Notes under the pieces: generated by a model
Databases searched by the model: none
What the model saw: the letters and a program-made list of their open reading frames with translations, nothing else
Told to the model about the DNA's origin: nothing
Position numbers and translations under genes: made by a program
Shown here: in pieces, positions 11,868 through 21,011 of the stretch
How the letters are laid out: the number at the start of each line of letters is the position of its first letter
Numbering within the stretch: position 1 is the stretch's first letter
NCBI GenBank assembly: GCA_020747065.1
Contig: JAGMVK010000012.1
Span: forward strand, 1,054,001-1,118,000
Source: Cadophora sp. MPI-SDFR-AT-0126
Lineage: Eukaryota > Ascomycota > Leotiomycetes > Helotiales > Ploettnerulaceae
Reading direction: 5' to 3'
DNA length: 64,000 nucleotides

Positions 11868-13038
11868 TTACTTCGCAGCAATGAACTGTCTCGAATCCAT
11901 ATTCAGCTTTGCCAACCTTGCTACACACCCGCTGAGCTGCAGAAGCGTTTGCACACCCTCCAGAATTTTCATGTGTGTGAATCCAATCTCCTTGATAAAT
12001 TCCAGCTTCGAGTGCTCGCTCAGTGTTGGTATCGTCTTCGTGACTCTGAACATCGTGCTGATGATATCGTGGCTCGAATAGCCCAGATCCCACAGCTCCT
12101 TCAATGTCTCCAAAGCGGCATCAACTTTGCCCTCGTAGCAGGCCTTCAGCATGGCTTGCACCTTAATAGGATGCGGCGAGTCGACAACCTTGAAGACGTT
12201 GTCTCCGCTCACAAACCCGAACCCTGCCCATGTAGACTGCAGGTTATTGATAGCCTGTCGCATGTCACCCTCTGCACTGAACACTAAAGCAGCCAGTCCA
12301 TCCTCACTATATTCCACCTTCTCAGCCTCGATAATCTGTAACAACCTCTTCACAACCTGCGCATCTGTCAGGCGAGAGTATCGTAGAATAGCGCAACGGG
12401 ATTGTAGAGGTTCGATGATCTTATTTGACTGATTGCAAGCGAATGCAAAACGTGTCGTGGAGGAGTAGATTTCCATCGTTCTACGGAGTGCTTGCTGTGC
12501 ACCGGATGTCATGCTGTCTGCTTCATCGAGGATGACGAGTTTTTGGCGGCCTTGAGGAAGAGTAACTTTCTTCTGTGCAAATCCCTTGATTCGGTTCCGT
12601 ACTACATCGATACCTGGACGTAGAGGTCAGAAACCCGTACGGACCCTTGGATGTAGAACACTGACCTCTCTCGTCACTGGCATTCAATTCCAGGACAGCC
12701 TCCTTGTATGAATCTCCCAATAGCTGTCTGGCAAGACAGAGCACTGAAGTCGTCTTTCCAATACCCGGCATACCAGAAATAATAACATGTGGCATATTTC
12801 CATCTTTCGCAATAATCTTTAGCCGTTCGATCGTCTCGGTATTGCCCACCACATCGTCGAGGAACACTGGTCGATATTTCTCAACCCTGGCAGTGTTAGC
12901 TTTCTGCGTAAAACAGCGAGAATGCAGCACTTACCATGGCAGCTCGTAGTTTGCAACTCCATTGGTATTTGCCTTGAGAACCTTCTTTGCTGCACTGGTG
13001 GACGATTCGCCCTTTTCTTCGCCTTTGGTGATCGCCAT
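11868..13038 (-). CDS. RFC4: Replication factor C subunit 4 (yeast RFC4, human RFC2)
   Basis: Three exons join in phase: 13038-12935, 12886-12666 and 12613-11868, giving 356 residues. The protein has [15 protein letters not shown], the Walker A motif GMPGIGKT (residues 73-80), [10 protein letters not shown], the Walker B DEAD box in [10 protein letters not shown], the arginine-finger SRC motif in LQSRCAI and a C-terminal helical collar. RFC4 is one of the small subunits of the AAA+ clamp loader that places PCNA on primed DNA and is shared with the Rad24, Ctf18 and Elg1 loaders. The gene faces the RCF3-like gene with only 179 bp between stop codons, so the 3' UTRs may overlap. The call is firm because of near-continuous identity to yeast Rfc4 motifs. 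Confidence 0.96.
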
Positions 13039-13378
13039 GGCTGGAGGTTGCAGCGTTGTTGAAAGAGATCCGGCGCGTCGACGCGGTCAAAAACAGCTGT
13101 ACGCGGTGTCCCACGTGACCTTTCAACACCTTGTCATTCCCTGTCTGAAGCGGGACTTCACGCTGTACGAAAGGTACTTGCGTACACTCTTCTCCAAAAG
13201 TTACCGAATCCTTTCACTTTGCAGATCAAATAATTCTTGCGCTTTCAGGAGTTTGTTACACCATACCACCAATGCTGTCAGGACTACTTATCAGAGCCAA
13301 GATATTCAGCCCGTCAAATCTAAACAACTCCAACCTTGAATCCACTCAAAGCTGAGAAGTCGGTCATTGTCTACCGCC
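13039..13378. promoter_or_regulatory. Divergent promoter, RFC4 and GH18 genes
   Basis: This 340-bp gap lies between divergent starts. It must drive RFC4 leftward and the GH18 gene rightward. It contains two possible MluI-like ACGCG cores near the RFC4 side (13079-13096, GACGCG and TACGCG), which resemble the MCB elements of S-phase genes. That reading is inference only. Confidence 0.4.
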
Positions 13379-14706
13379 ATGTATCTCTCAATTGTAACGG
13401 TCTTGTTAGCCATGACTACATTAGTCAAGGCTAGATACATCATGTACTTGACAGGGTACGGACTTCTTTCTATTTGATGATGTCTTTCTGAACTCCATCA
13501 AGACAACACAATGATGTTCCGGAGCCGGCTCTGGTTTCGCAGATAACCCATGTTGCTATCGCATTCATGCAATCATCAACATTCAATCAAGCCAATCCCT
13601 CCACATGGCCATTTTTCACAACGGTTGAAGAAGTACGATCTAAATTCGCCAAGGGAACATCCATCATGGTTGCTATAGGCGGGTGGGGTGATACTGGCTT
13701 TTCAAAAGCTGCTGAGACAGAAACAAGTCGGAAGCTTTTTGCGAAAAACGTGAAGGCTATGGTTGATTCCACAGGAGCGGATGGTTGGTCATTATCTCCT
13801 GATCTAACCACAGATACTGATTTCAGCCAGGCGTTGACATAGATTGGGAGTATCCAGGGTCTGTATTTGTCTTCGAAACTCCCTCATTCACTGACAAACA
13901 GTAGAGGAAATGGCGAGGACTACAAGCAAATTCCCAACTCCGACAAAGAATGGGAAATCACAGCCTATCCACTGCTCCTTGAAGAAATTCGAGCAGCTCT
14001 AGGTGCTTCCAAAGTCATCTCAGCAGCTGTGCCAGGTCTTCGCCGAGATATGCTTGCATTCACAAACGCTACAGTTCCGCTGATTAGTAGATCGGTAGAC
14101 TTCCTCAACATCATGACTTACGACCTCATGAATCGTCGAGACTCTGTTACCAAGCATCATACAGGCGTTAAACTTTCCTTAGATGCCATCAACGCCTATT
14201 TGGAGAATGGTCTGGCTCCAGAGAAGTCCAACTTAGGCTTTGCTTTCTATGTCAAGTGGTTCAAGACAGATCCAAATGGAAACTGCCCCGCGAATATTCC
14301 TGTCTGCAAAACGGTCTTGATGGAAGATCCGGAAACAGGAGCAGATCTCGGACAAGCAGGAGCATTTTCTTGGATCGACAAAGTTCCAGTCCAACTTGAG
14401 CACTCATTCAATAGAGCCCTAGAGAAAGGCATTTACGATAAACAGCAGGGAGGACATTACTACTGGGATGCGACTGAGCACATCTGGTGGACTTGGGACA
14501 CGCCTGATGCTATTCTGAAGAAATTCCCCCTCATCGTCCTCCAGAAGAGACTTGGCGGGGTGTTTGCATGGGGCCTTGGAGAGGATTCCAGGGATTGGAG
14601 TCATCTGAAAGCGTTGACGGCTGGGGTCGAAATGCATCACCTGGGTCCAGACAAGGTAGACAAGCCTGAAGCTACCTCTGCTCTGACATACAAGGACGAG
14701 CTTTAA
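13379..14706 (+). CDS. GH18 chitinase-like protein with C-terminal KDEL
   Basis: Four exons join in phase: 13379-13455, 13503-13783, 13831-13858 and 13902-14706, giving 396 residues. Residues 1-18 form a signal peptide ending near VKA. The TIM-barrel motifs of family GH18 are present: SIMVAIGGWG (strand 3) and DGVDIDWEYPG (strand 4), with the DxDxE catalytic signature and its proton-donor Glu intact. The barrel continues through the NIMTYDLM strand, and FAWGLGEDS fits the last one. There is no chitin-binding module. The last four residues are KDEL, an ER-retrieval signal in many eukaryotes; fungi more often use HDEL, so it may be functional or coincidental. The 28-nt third exon is needed to keep phase. 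Chitinase is the default reading; other GH18 activities are possible. Confidence 0.87.
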
Positions 14707-15093
14707 GCATGTTCTATCTTCATCATGTCAAATACTGTCTATCGTGGAAACAACTTCCCGCTCCTCAGCAACCACTTCAACCTACCAGATCTCCAGCTTA
14801 AGGCTTTGAGATACACCATCTCTTGGCAGCTGGATGGCGGCTTAAGCCTCACCCAGAGATGCCTCACCCAGAGATGCATCCAATGAGCACCAAATCTCAC
14901 TATGGGGAATCCATGCACATAGTCGGCGTTACTGCAATTCCCATCTTGGCTGTCCAGCCTCACGACATAATTGTAGCCCCTATTCTTGCCTCGCGTTTTA
15001 CGTGTAAGTTATAATTGTGCTGCAAATCGCTTTCAAACCGACAAAGTTCACCTATCAACATAGTGTTGCGTTCAAACTGCCCATCAATCTCAG
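14707..15093. other. Intergenic
   Basis: I see no gene here. A short direct duplication is visible at about 14860-14877, where CTCACCCAGAGATGC is followed by a nearly identical copy. Confidence 0.4.
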
Positions 15094-15819
15094 GATGATT
15101 TCATTAAAGACCTCGTACAGCTTGTATGCATTTCTTGAGCTCTACCTTGCCTACTTAGAAAGTTGTGCAACAAGCGCAAGTGGCCCAACAGCCTACGTCT
15201 CGCTCGCAGCCTCACCTCCTTATGCAACAATACGCCTTGCGCAGCGACCTGTCTAGTATACCAAGGCGTATGGAGATATCCTTGGAATAGTGGCTCTTAT
15301 GATTTGGAACTTGAGTTGTCGTGTGGTTGCAACCCTCAAAACTTTTGCTACTGCGACCCCCAGTTTTCGACCTCGGCTTCATCGTACATCTCATCCTGTG
15401 CCAGCGCTGGTTGCGGAGCAGGCTTTCCTGGAGAAGTCACCAGCGCGATGGATCTTTACAATGGATATTGTGCCACGGCGAATGTTGCTGCCGCGGTGCA
15501 GACGACGGCGCCAAGCGTCACTGCGAGCAACTCTGCGACAAGTACTCCGGTGGCCAACTCACCAAACACAAGTCTCGAGGCGCATGCAAACGAATCCTCA
15601 ACAACGAGTACCCCTAGCACCACCGGGATTCCGGAACCAGGTAGTTTAAGCGACACCAGCGAAAAGAAGGGGTTGGCTCAGTCGGATATTATTGCTTTGG
15701 CTGTGGGATTAGACGTGGGCGTGCCGAGTCTTCTATTGGCACTGGCGACATTTTGTGTGACAAAGAGGAGAAAGGAAAGACAGAACAGGGTGACAACAGA
15801 AATTCTTTACGTCAATTAG
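15094..15819 (+). pseudogene. Cys-rich, Ser/Thr-rich single-pass membrane protein with a frame break
   Basis: The ATG at 15094 starts a frame with a signal-peptide-like N-terminus (MISLKTSYSLYAFLELYLAY) that runs into a stop near 15255. A second frame, open from about 15139 to 15819 but without an ATG at its head, carries the body. It has about ten cysteines (CNNTPCAATC, SCGCNPQNFCYC, SCASAGCG, GYC), then a Ser/Thr-rich stalk, a transmembrane segment (IIALAVGLDVGVPSLLLALA) and a basic cytoplasmic tail KRRKERQ. The Cys pattern resembles CFEM-like or WSC-like surface proteins, but I could not match either exactly. I found no convincing intron joining the two frames, so this may be a frameshifted gene, a sequencing error or an unusual splice. 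Function unknown. Confidence 0.5.
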
Positions 15820-17129
15820 CATGGGAATATAGACCTTGGCTGGCCATTTGGTAGGGTTAGGACCGAATGATTTACTTGGTAAGTCCCATCTGATGAGCAT
15901 GAATCAGGGCTAACCTCAGCCCTTGAGTAGAATTGGTGTTTCGGATAATTCATGAATATACATCGACTTCTTCTGAAAGTGACAGTCAATGTTCTTACGA
16001 CCTCATCTCTTTATCCCCTATTCTCAAAGTCCATCGAATACTGGCTCTCCATCCCTCCTCTCAATGCTTCGCAACATAACACAAATTTTTCACAACAGCA
16101 GTCGTCGCATCGATGACAGCAGCGCCAGCTTCTTCATCATGAAAGCCTTACCTTCAGGATAGATTTCCTTATTTCAAAGTACGTATGACCCTCAACATTC
16201 GAAAACTTGTCGGACATTCGTGTGAATACTTGGATTGATGGTTATCTTTGAGTTTGGCATAGAGTTTGGCACATTATTCGGTCCGCCCGCGTGCGTGAGG
16301 ACGTTGTTCACAATAACATCCCTTTGGATCGCGTGGTTCATAAAATATCAATGCGGACAATAATGAACTTTAGGTGTCGACAGCTTCCAGTCAACCACGA
16401 ATTTTTCCTATTTGCAGCTGCACACCATCATTTGTGCATGATCTTGCCTCGCTAACAAAAATGTCCAGTTGGCCTAATGAAAATAGATAGAAAAGGGGCA
16501 ACATACGCGAATTGGATGCACAGTGTCTAGCATAGCAGGAGTTCCACGTCTTTGGAGTCTTTCCTTACTCGCTATCGGCTGAAGAATCCTCATTCAACAA
16601 GTGGAAATCATAGGTATGCTCACGTGATGCTAGTTTATTCAACCCCAACCGGCACCCGCACAGTGCTGGACACGATGAATTTAAAGCAAGGCGAATGCGA
16701 AGACTGGTCTACATTCAACCCATACGACAATGATTTCGGCTTAGGTTTGCGTGGCATTGCCAAATGCGAAGCTGTTGAGACCAGGCCCAAGCAAGTTCTG
16801 TGAACCGAAGTACTCCGATAAGCTCGATATTCACTCCATAGTTACGGAATTTGATCACTATCGTCATTGATATCTCTCGGAGCGGATAAATAGGCGAACG
16901 TAATTGACAGTGGCCTCGAAGTTGACACCGAAGATTTGCTAGGAAAACGGCGTTGGATCGAGCCTGAAGATGCAGCAATCTATTTCCGCTTTCCTTTCGG
17001 GCTTTCGCAGATCTCGGAGCTCGCTTGAAACTACCACATCTTACGACAACGGCAGCCAACAATTCTTCTGCTGCCTATCAAGAACGCGTACCTTTCAGTC
17101 GCAATGAGGCACAATACACATATAACTTC
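15820..17129. other. Gene-poor stretch upstream of a decayed oxidoreductase
   Basis: No intact gene is supported. A frame at 16552-16803 encodes 83 residues (with HVMLVYSTPTGTRTVLDT) that look protein-like but match nothing I recognise. The FAD-binding half expected ahead of 17130 was searched for and not found, so this stretch may be eroded remains of that gene. Confidence 0.4.
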
Positions 17130-18077
17130 TACTTGCCAAACTTCTGGAGCGAACATCCATCAACGTTCAGACTCACACTCCAGTGACTTCTGTCTCAACG
17201 TCGGAAGATGGGTCATCATCGACTGTGATGACGACCCGAGGACCGATTCGAGCCAAGAAAGTTGTTTTCGCGACTAATGGTTACACTGTAGGAATTGCTT
17301 CCAAGTATGCGAAGAAAATCGTCCCTTGGAAGATCACTTGTTCTCACATCGGCACTCCCACGGATACTCTTTACCCGCCGCCACATCTCATTCATACCTA
17401 CGGGCTGAACTTTGCTGATGGAAGTCGAGACTATTTGATTCCTAGGCCTGACGGCGGTGTGATTTGTGGTGGCGCCAGCAGCACTTACCTCGATGATCGG
17501 AAGTCTTGGGAGAACAATTGGGATGACAGCACGCTACTAGAACCAGCGCGCACTCATTTTGAGACCGTCATGCAGAACAACTTTCGAGGTTGGGAGAACA
17601 GCGGAGCGGCTGTTGATTACTTTTGGACGGGAAGTAAGCATTCCGGCTCGTATGAGCCACGCCTCAATTCATGTGCGCAAAGATACAATCAGCTGACTAG
17701 TTTCAGTCATTGGCCATACAGCTGACGGATTCCCACATTGCGGGGAAGTTCCCGGTCAAGTAAATCATTTCATCCTGGCTGGATATAATGGCGGCGGGGT
17801 AAGTCATCTCTTCATCCTACGAGTGCTTCCCTCCGATGGCTTGCACCAATGACAACACTATTCAAATAGGAGCACATGAGACCGATGCGTCGTTCCTCAG
17901 TGAGCCACTTGCCAATGATCTGGCTGACTTGAAGCTCTCTAGATGGCATTGATATTTCTGACTGCCAAAGGCATTGCTAAGATGATCGGAAATGATATTC
18001 CATTTGAGGAGAGCGGCATCCCAAGATTCTTCAAGACAACCGAGGAAAGGCTCATGAAAAACGCTTTTCCCTCTTAA
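17130..18077 (+). pseudogene. Decayed or truncated FAD-dependent oxidoreductase (DAO family), C-terminal half
   Basis: The C-terminal half of a DAO-family flavoprotein is readable. A frame from about 17130 to 17635 contains VQTHTPVTSVS, VFATNGYT and DYLIPRPDGGVICGG. After an intron starting at 17635 (GTAAGC) comes GHTADGFPHCGEVPGQ with FILAGYNGGG. After a second intron (donor about 17798, acceptor CTCTAG about 17942) comes IFLTAKGIAKM to a stop at 18077. These are the usual C-terminal signatures of fungal 'FAD-dependent oxidoreductase' proteins. The N-terminal GxGxxG domain of about 200 residues is missing or unrecognisable upstream, where frames are short and broken. The stop and splice sites of the retained part look intact, so the loss seems recent or partial. 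It is not a copy of the intact oxidase at 37258. Confidence 0.6.
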
Positions 18078-19239
18078 GAGCGCGAAAACCCACTGTTGCA
18101 AAATTAGCTGGCATGTGGCTTAAGCTGCCCGTACACTATGCCATGAAAGGCTTTCAACATCAACTGCCAAGCCATCATCACTACAATCTTACCACGCACT
18201 TGCTCTTGTTGTTGGTTAACAAGATCTTCAGCAAAGTGCAATTGTGATTTCACTCGCTCCCACAAGTGTACGGGGGTATGACAACGTTGGTGTAAATCTG
18301 CCAGCGCATGTCTTGACTAAGATTTGGTCCACCTGAGTCTCATCAGATATCGTTGTATTTGAGTTTCCCAAATATTCTTTCAGCCACCGCAGCCGGAAGG
18401 AACCAGGTTCCGAAGAAAGCACTTCAGCTAAAAGTGCTGGAGGATTTCTAGTAGCTTATCCCTGCCTCCAGCGAGGTTGTTCTGTGCCCAATCTGCAATG
18501 AGGTCAGATGCTCGTTCTGTTCGCGCCGTTGGAATTTCTAAGATGGGATGCGATATTTACGGCAGACACTTACCTTCCGAGAAGAGCCCTTATGATCGGA
18601 ATGCTCACGAGCCGAGAGAATGTTTGGAAACATTTTTACAGGGTATGCGTGGTGCGTGCCACTCGATTTAGATGTTTGTTCAGGGGGTTTGATTCGCTAA
18701 ACCCCGCCACACCGGTTGGTGGCTGCACGGCCAGGGAAGTTTCGATCCACCGTTGTCATTTGCGCGAATCAGAACAACAATGGATAGCATTTTCTGTCAG
18801 CCTTGGAGAAGGCATCCTGCACTCACTCAGCCTTCCCGCAGATCCTGATTTAGGTCGGATGCACGTCTGACAGAGCTACTACAGAGCTACTCGAGCTACG
18901 GCTTCGCCAACGGCGTCTAAAATCTGATCGCGGCCGACATCTTGGTCTCACTCACCCTCACCACGCCAACATCTCGAAATAGCCGCCGCCAATGGAGCTT
19001 GCTAAGGTCCGCTGTGAATGTATTGGAGTCATCAAGTGAGATGTGGTATATATTCATGCCATCCCTCCAGACAATTCCACTCTTCATCAAACACCCAACC
19101 CAACAAAAACATCATTTCCTAGAGTCATTTCCTTGAGTCTTTTTCCTTCCATCAATCTTTGGATCTTTATCTTTAATCTTTTCTGCTTTGCTGCCATCCT
19201 CAGAACTCACCAATCAAATCTACCGCTCAATTTGTCATC
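18078..19239. other. Intergenic, includes the cupin-gene promoter
   Basis: No gene is supported. Open frames at 18477-18870 lack any domain. The right end holds the promoter and a T/C-rich leader of the secreted cupin gene. Confidence 0.45.
19047..19053 (+). promoter_or_regulatory. TATA-like box of the cupin gene
   Basis: TATATAT lies about 190 nt upstream of the cupin start codon and is followed by a pyrimidine-rich leader, a usual arrangement for a strongly expressed secreted fungal protein. Transcription start was not tested. Confidence 0.4.
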
Positions 19240-19983
19240 ATGCAATTCACATCCGTCCTCGCTTCAGCCATCTTGGCTTATGTCGCTGTTGCTGCTCCAA
19301 CATCTAATGCTCCTCCTGCGCCAACAACTACCGTGACCCCACCAGCAGCAACGGGTCTGAGCATCACTCAACAGCTTTTCATTGCTGACACTGCCGCGGA
19401 CCGCTTCGCCCTCCTGACTGATGACAAGATCAAGTTCACATTCACCGACCCAAAGAAGAGCAAGGGTGGCGATTTGGTAGCAGCCAACCGAAAGACCTTT
19501 CCAGCTTTGGTCGGTACAGGATCAGGCATGGCAGTGGGCTTCCTCAAAGCCTGCGGGTTCAATACTCCTCACGTTCACCCTCGCGCCACCGAGCTCCAGA
19601 TCGTCACGCAGGGTACTTTGCAGGTGGAAATGGTTCCGGAGAACGGCGTCTTCAACATTCCCGGCGACGCGACATCCGGGCGCAGAGTCATCAAGAATAC
19701 CGTCAAGCAGTTCGAGATGACACCTTTCTATCAGGGCTCCATCCACACGCAGTTCAACCCAAATTGTGACGACGCTGTCTTCGTCGCCTCTTTCAACTCA
19801 GAGGACTTTGGTGCTGGACAAGTCGCCGATGAGCTCTTCTCCCTGAGCCCCAACATCGTTACTGCTGCTTTCGGAGAGGCTATCGATGGTGCTGATGTTG
19901 ACGCTTTCAGAAAGGCGATTCCCGTCTCCATCGCGCAAGGTGTCGAGGAGTGTCTCAAGAAGTGCCACATCGCGAAGCGTTAA
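19240..19983 (+). CDS. Secreted germin/spherulin-like cupin
   Basis: This is an intronless gene of 247 residues. Residues 1-19 are a signal peptide (MQFTSVLASAILAYVAVAA), followed by a short Pro/Thr-rich linker. The cupin fold shows in the first metal-binding motif HVHPRATELQIVTQG (two His, one Glu) and the second motif region GSIHTQFNPNCDDAVFVASFNSED, with a His for the metal. This is the single-domain arrangement of germin-like proteins and Physarum spherulin 1. Enzymatic activity (oxalate oxidase or superoxide dismutase in plant germins) cannot be inferred, and many fungal members are uncharacterised wall or stress proteins. Two C-terminal cysteines (EECLKKCH) could pair. A TATA-like box and a C/T-rich leader precede the gene. 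Confidence 0.88.
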   Translation: MQFTSVLASAILAYVAVAAPTSNAPPAPTTTVTPPAATGLSITQQLFIADTAADRFALLTDDKIKFTFTDPKKSKGGDLVAANRKTFPALVGTGSGMAVGFLKACGFNTPHVHPRATELQIVTQGTLQVEMVPENGVFNIPGDATSGRRVIKNTVKQFEMTPFYQGSIHTQFNPNCDDAVFVASFNSEDFGAGQVADELFSLSPNIVTAAFGEAIDGADVDAFRKAIPVSIAQGVEECLKKCHIAKR

Positions 19984-21011
19984 TCGTTCCTGACAAGCTT
20001 TACACTTCTTCTCCAGCATCATCTTACGACAAACTTACGATACGGGTACAATGGGTACAGGCGCATAAAGAACGTGGGCATTCATGAATTGTAGCATTAT
20101 AGATTTGTTTTTGGCAGCATAGCGGGATTTCTGGGGACTTTTTGCATTTTATTCAGGCGCTTTTGTTTTCTAGGTGAGAGAGGGGAGGAGAGAAGAGAAG
20201 TAGTAGATCACTCGTTACCTGGTGTCTTTACCTTATTGGCATCGGTCTTTAGTAGAGGGAAATGAGTTCAGTTCAGGAACAGAGATAGAACTCAATTGAG
20301 CATACTTCTATCCAAATTCCATCTTCCTTTTCCTGTCCTTTACATTGATGTTATCATCTGGTGCTATTAATCGCGTAGTCTCGCCTTCATGCTTTCACAT
20401 GCCTTCTGGTCAGCAGCCAGTCCATACGTAATGATCCAGCTATGACAAGGATCCTGCTGAGTCTTGCCGACACATATCTGCGTCGCTATGGCATGCGTAC
20501 CTTATCTTACATATATCTCAATCCTTCTCGCACATGTCCCCCTATCATCACCTACTTAATGTTTCTCGCATTCTGAGTCCATCATATGCAGGATCTTTCT
20601 GTCTATTGGATGGTATTCTTGGACGTAACATCACGCGAAGCGAAAGCTGTGATCTCTGAACAGGGTAGTCCACATCGTCTCTGCATGGAACGGTCTACAT
20701 ACGCAAATCAAGTACCTCTCTTGATCGTGCTTTCAACTCAATGATGCTAGATATCTCGTCAGGAAAGCAACCACGTGTAATTGTTTTCCTCGCTTAGCCT
20801 TCGTCAGCGGAGGCGATCCAAAACCGCTTCTAATCTTCTCTAAATACCTCACCGCCTCTGACATGAAACTCGTACTTCTTCAAAGATGGTGAATTATTCT
20901 AAAGCTCGTCTGGTCTATGTACAAAAGAGAAAGAGAGGCCTTCTGCCCTAGAATTGAAGCACAGGACAGATCCACAAAATTGTTCCGACACATCCGACAA
21001 CCCTTCGTCTC
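19984..21011. other. Intergenic between convergent genes
   Basis: This holds the 3' flanks of the cupin gene and the leftward-transcribed monooxygenase gene. It has AT-rich and T-rich runs but no gene or repeat that I could identify. Confidence 0.5.

Noticed and set aside
17130..18077. Decayed oxidoreductase as a duplicate of the intact oxidase at 37258
   Set aside because: Their C-terminal motifs differ (GHTADGFPHCGEVPG against GFTHDNLPFVGK), so they belong to different subfamilies.
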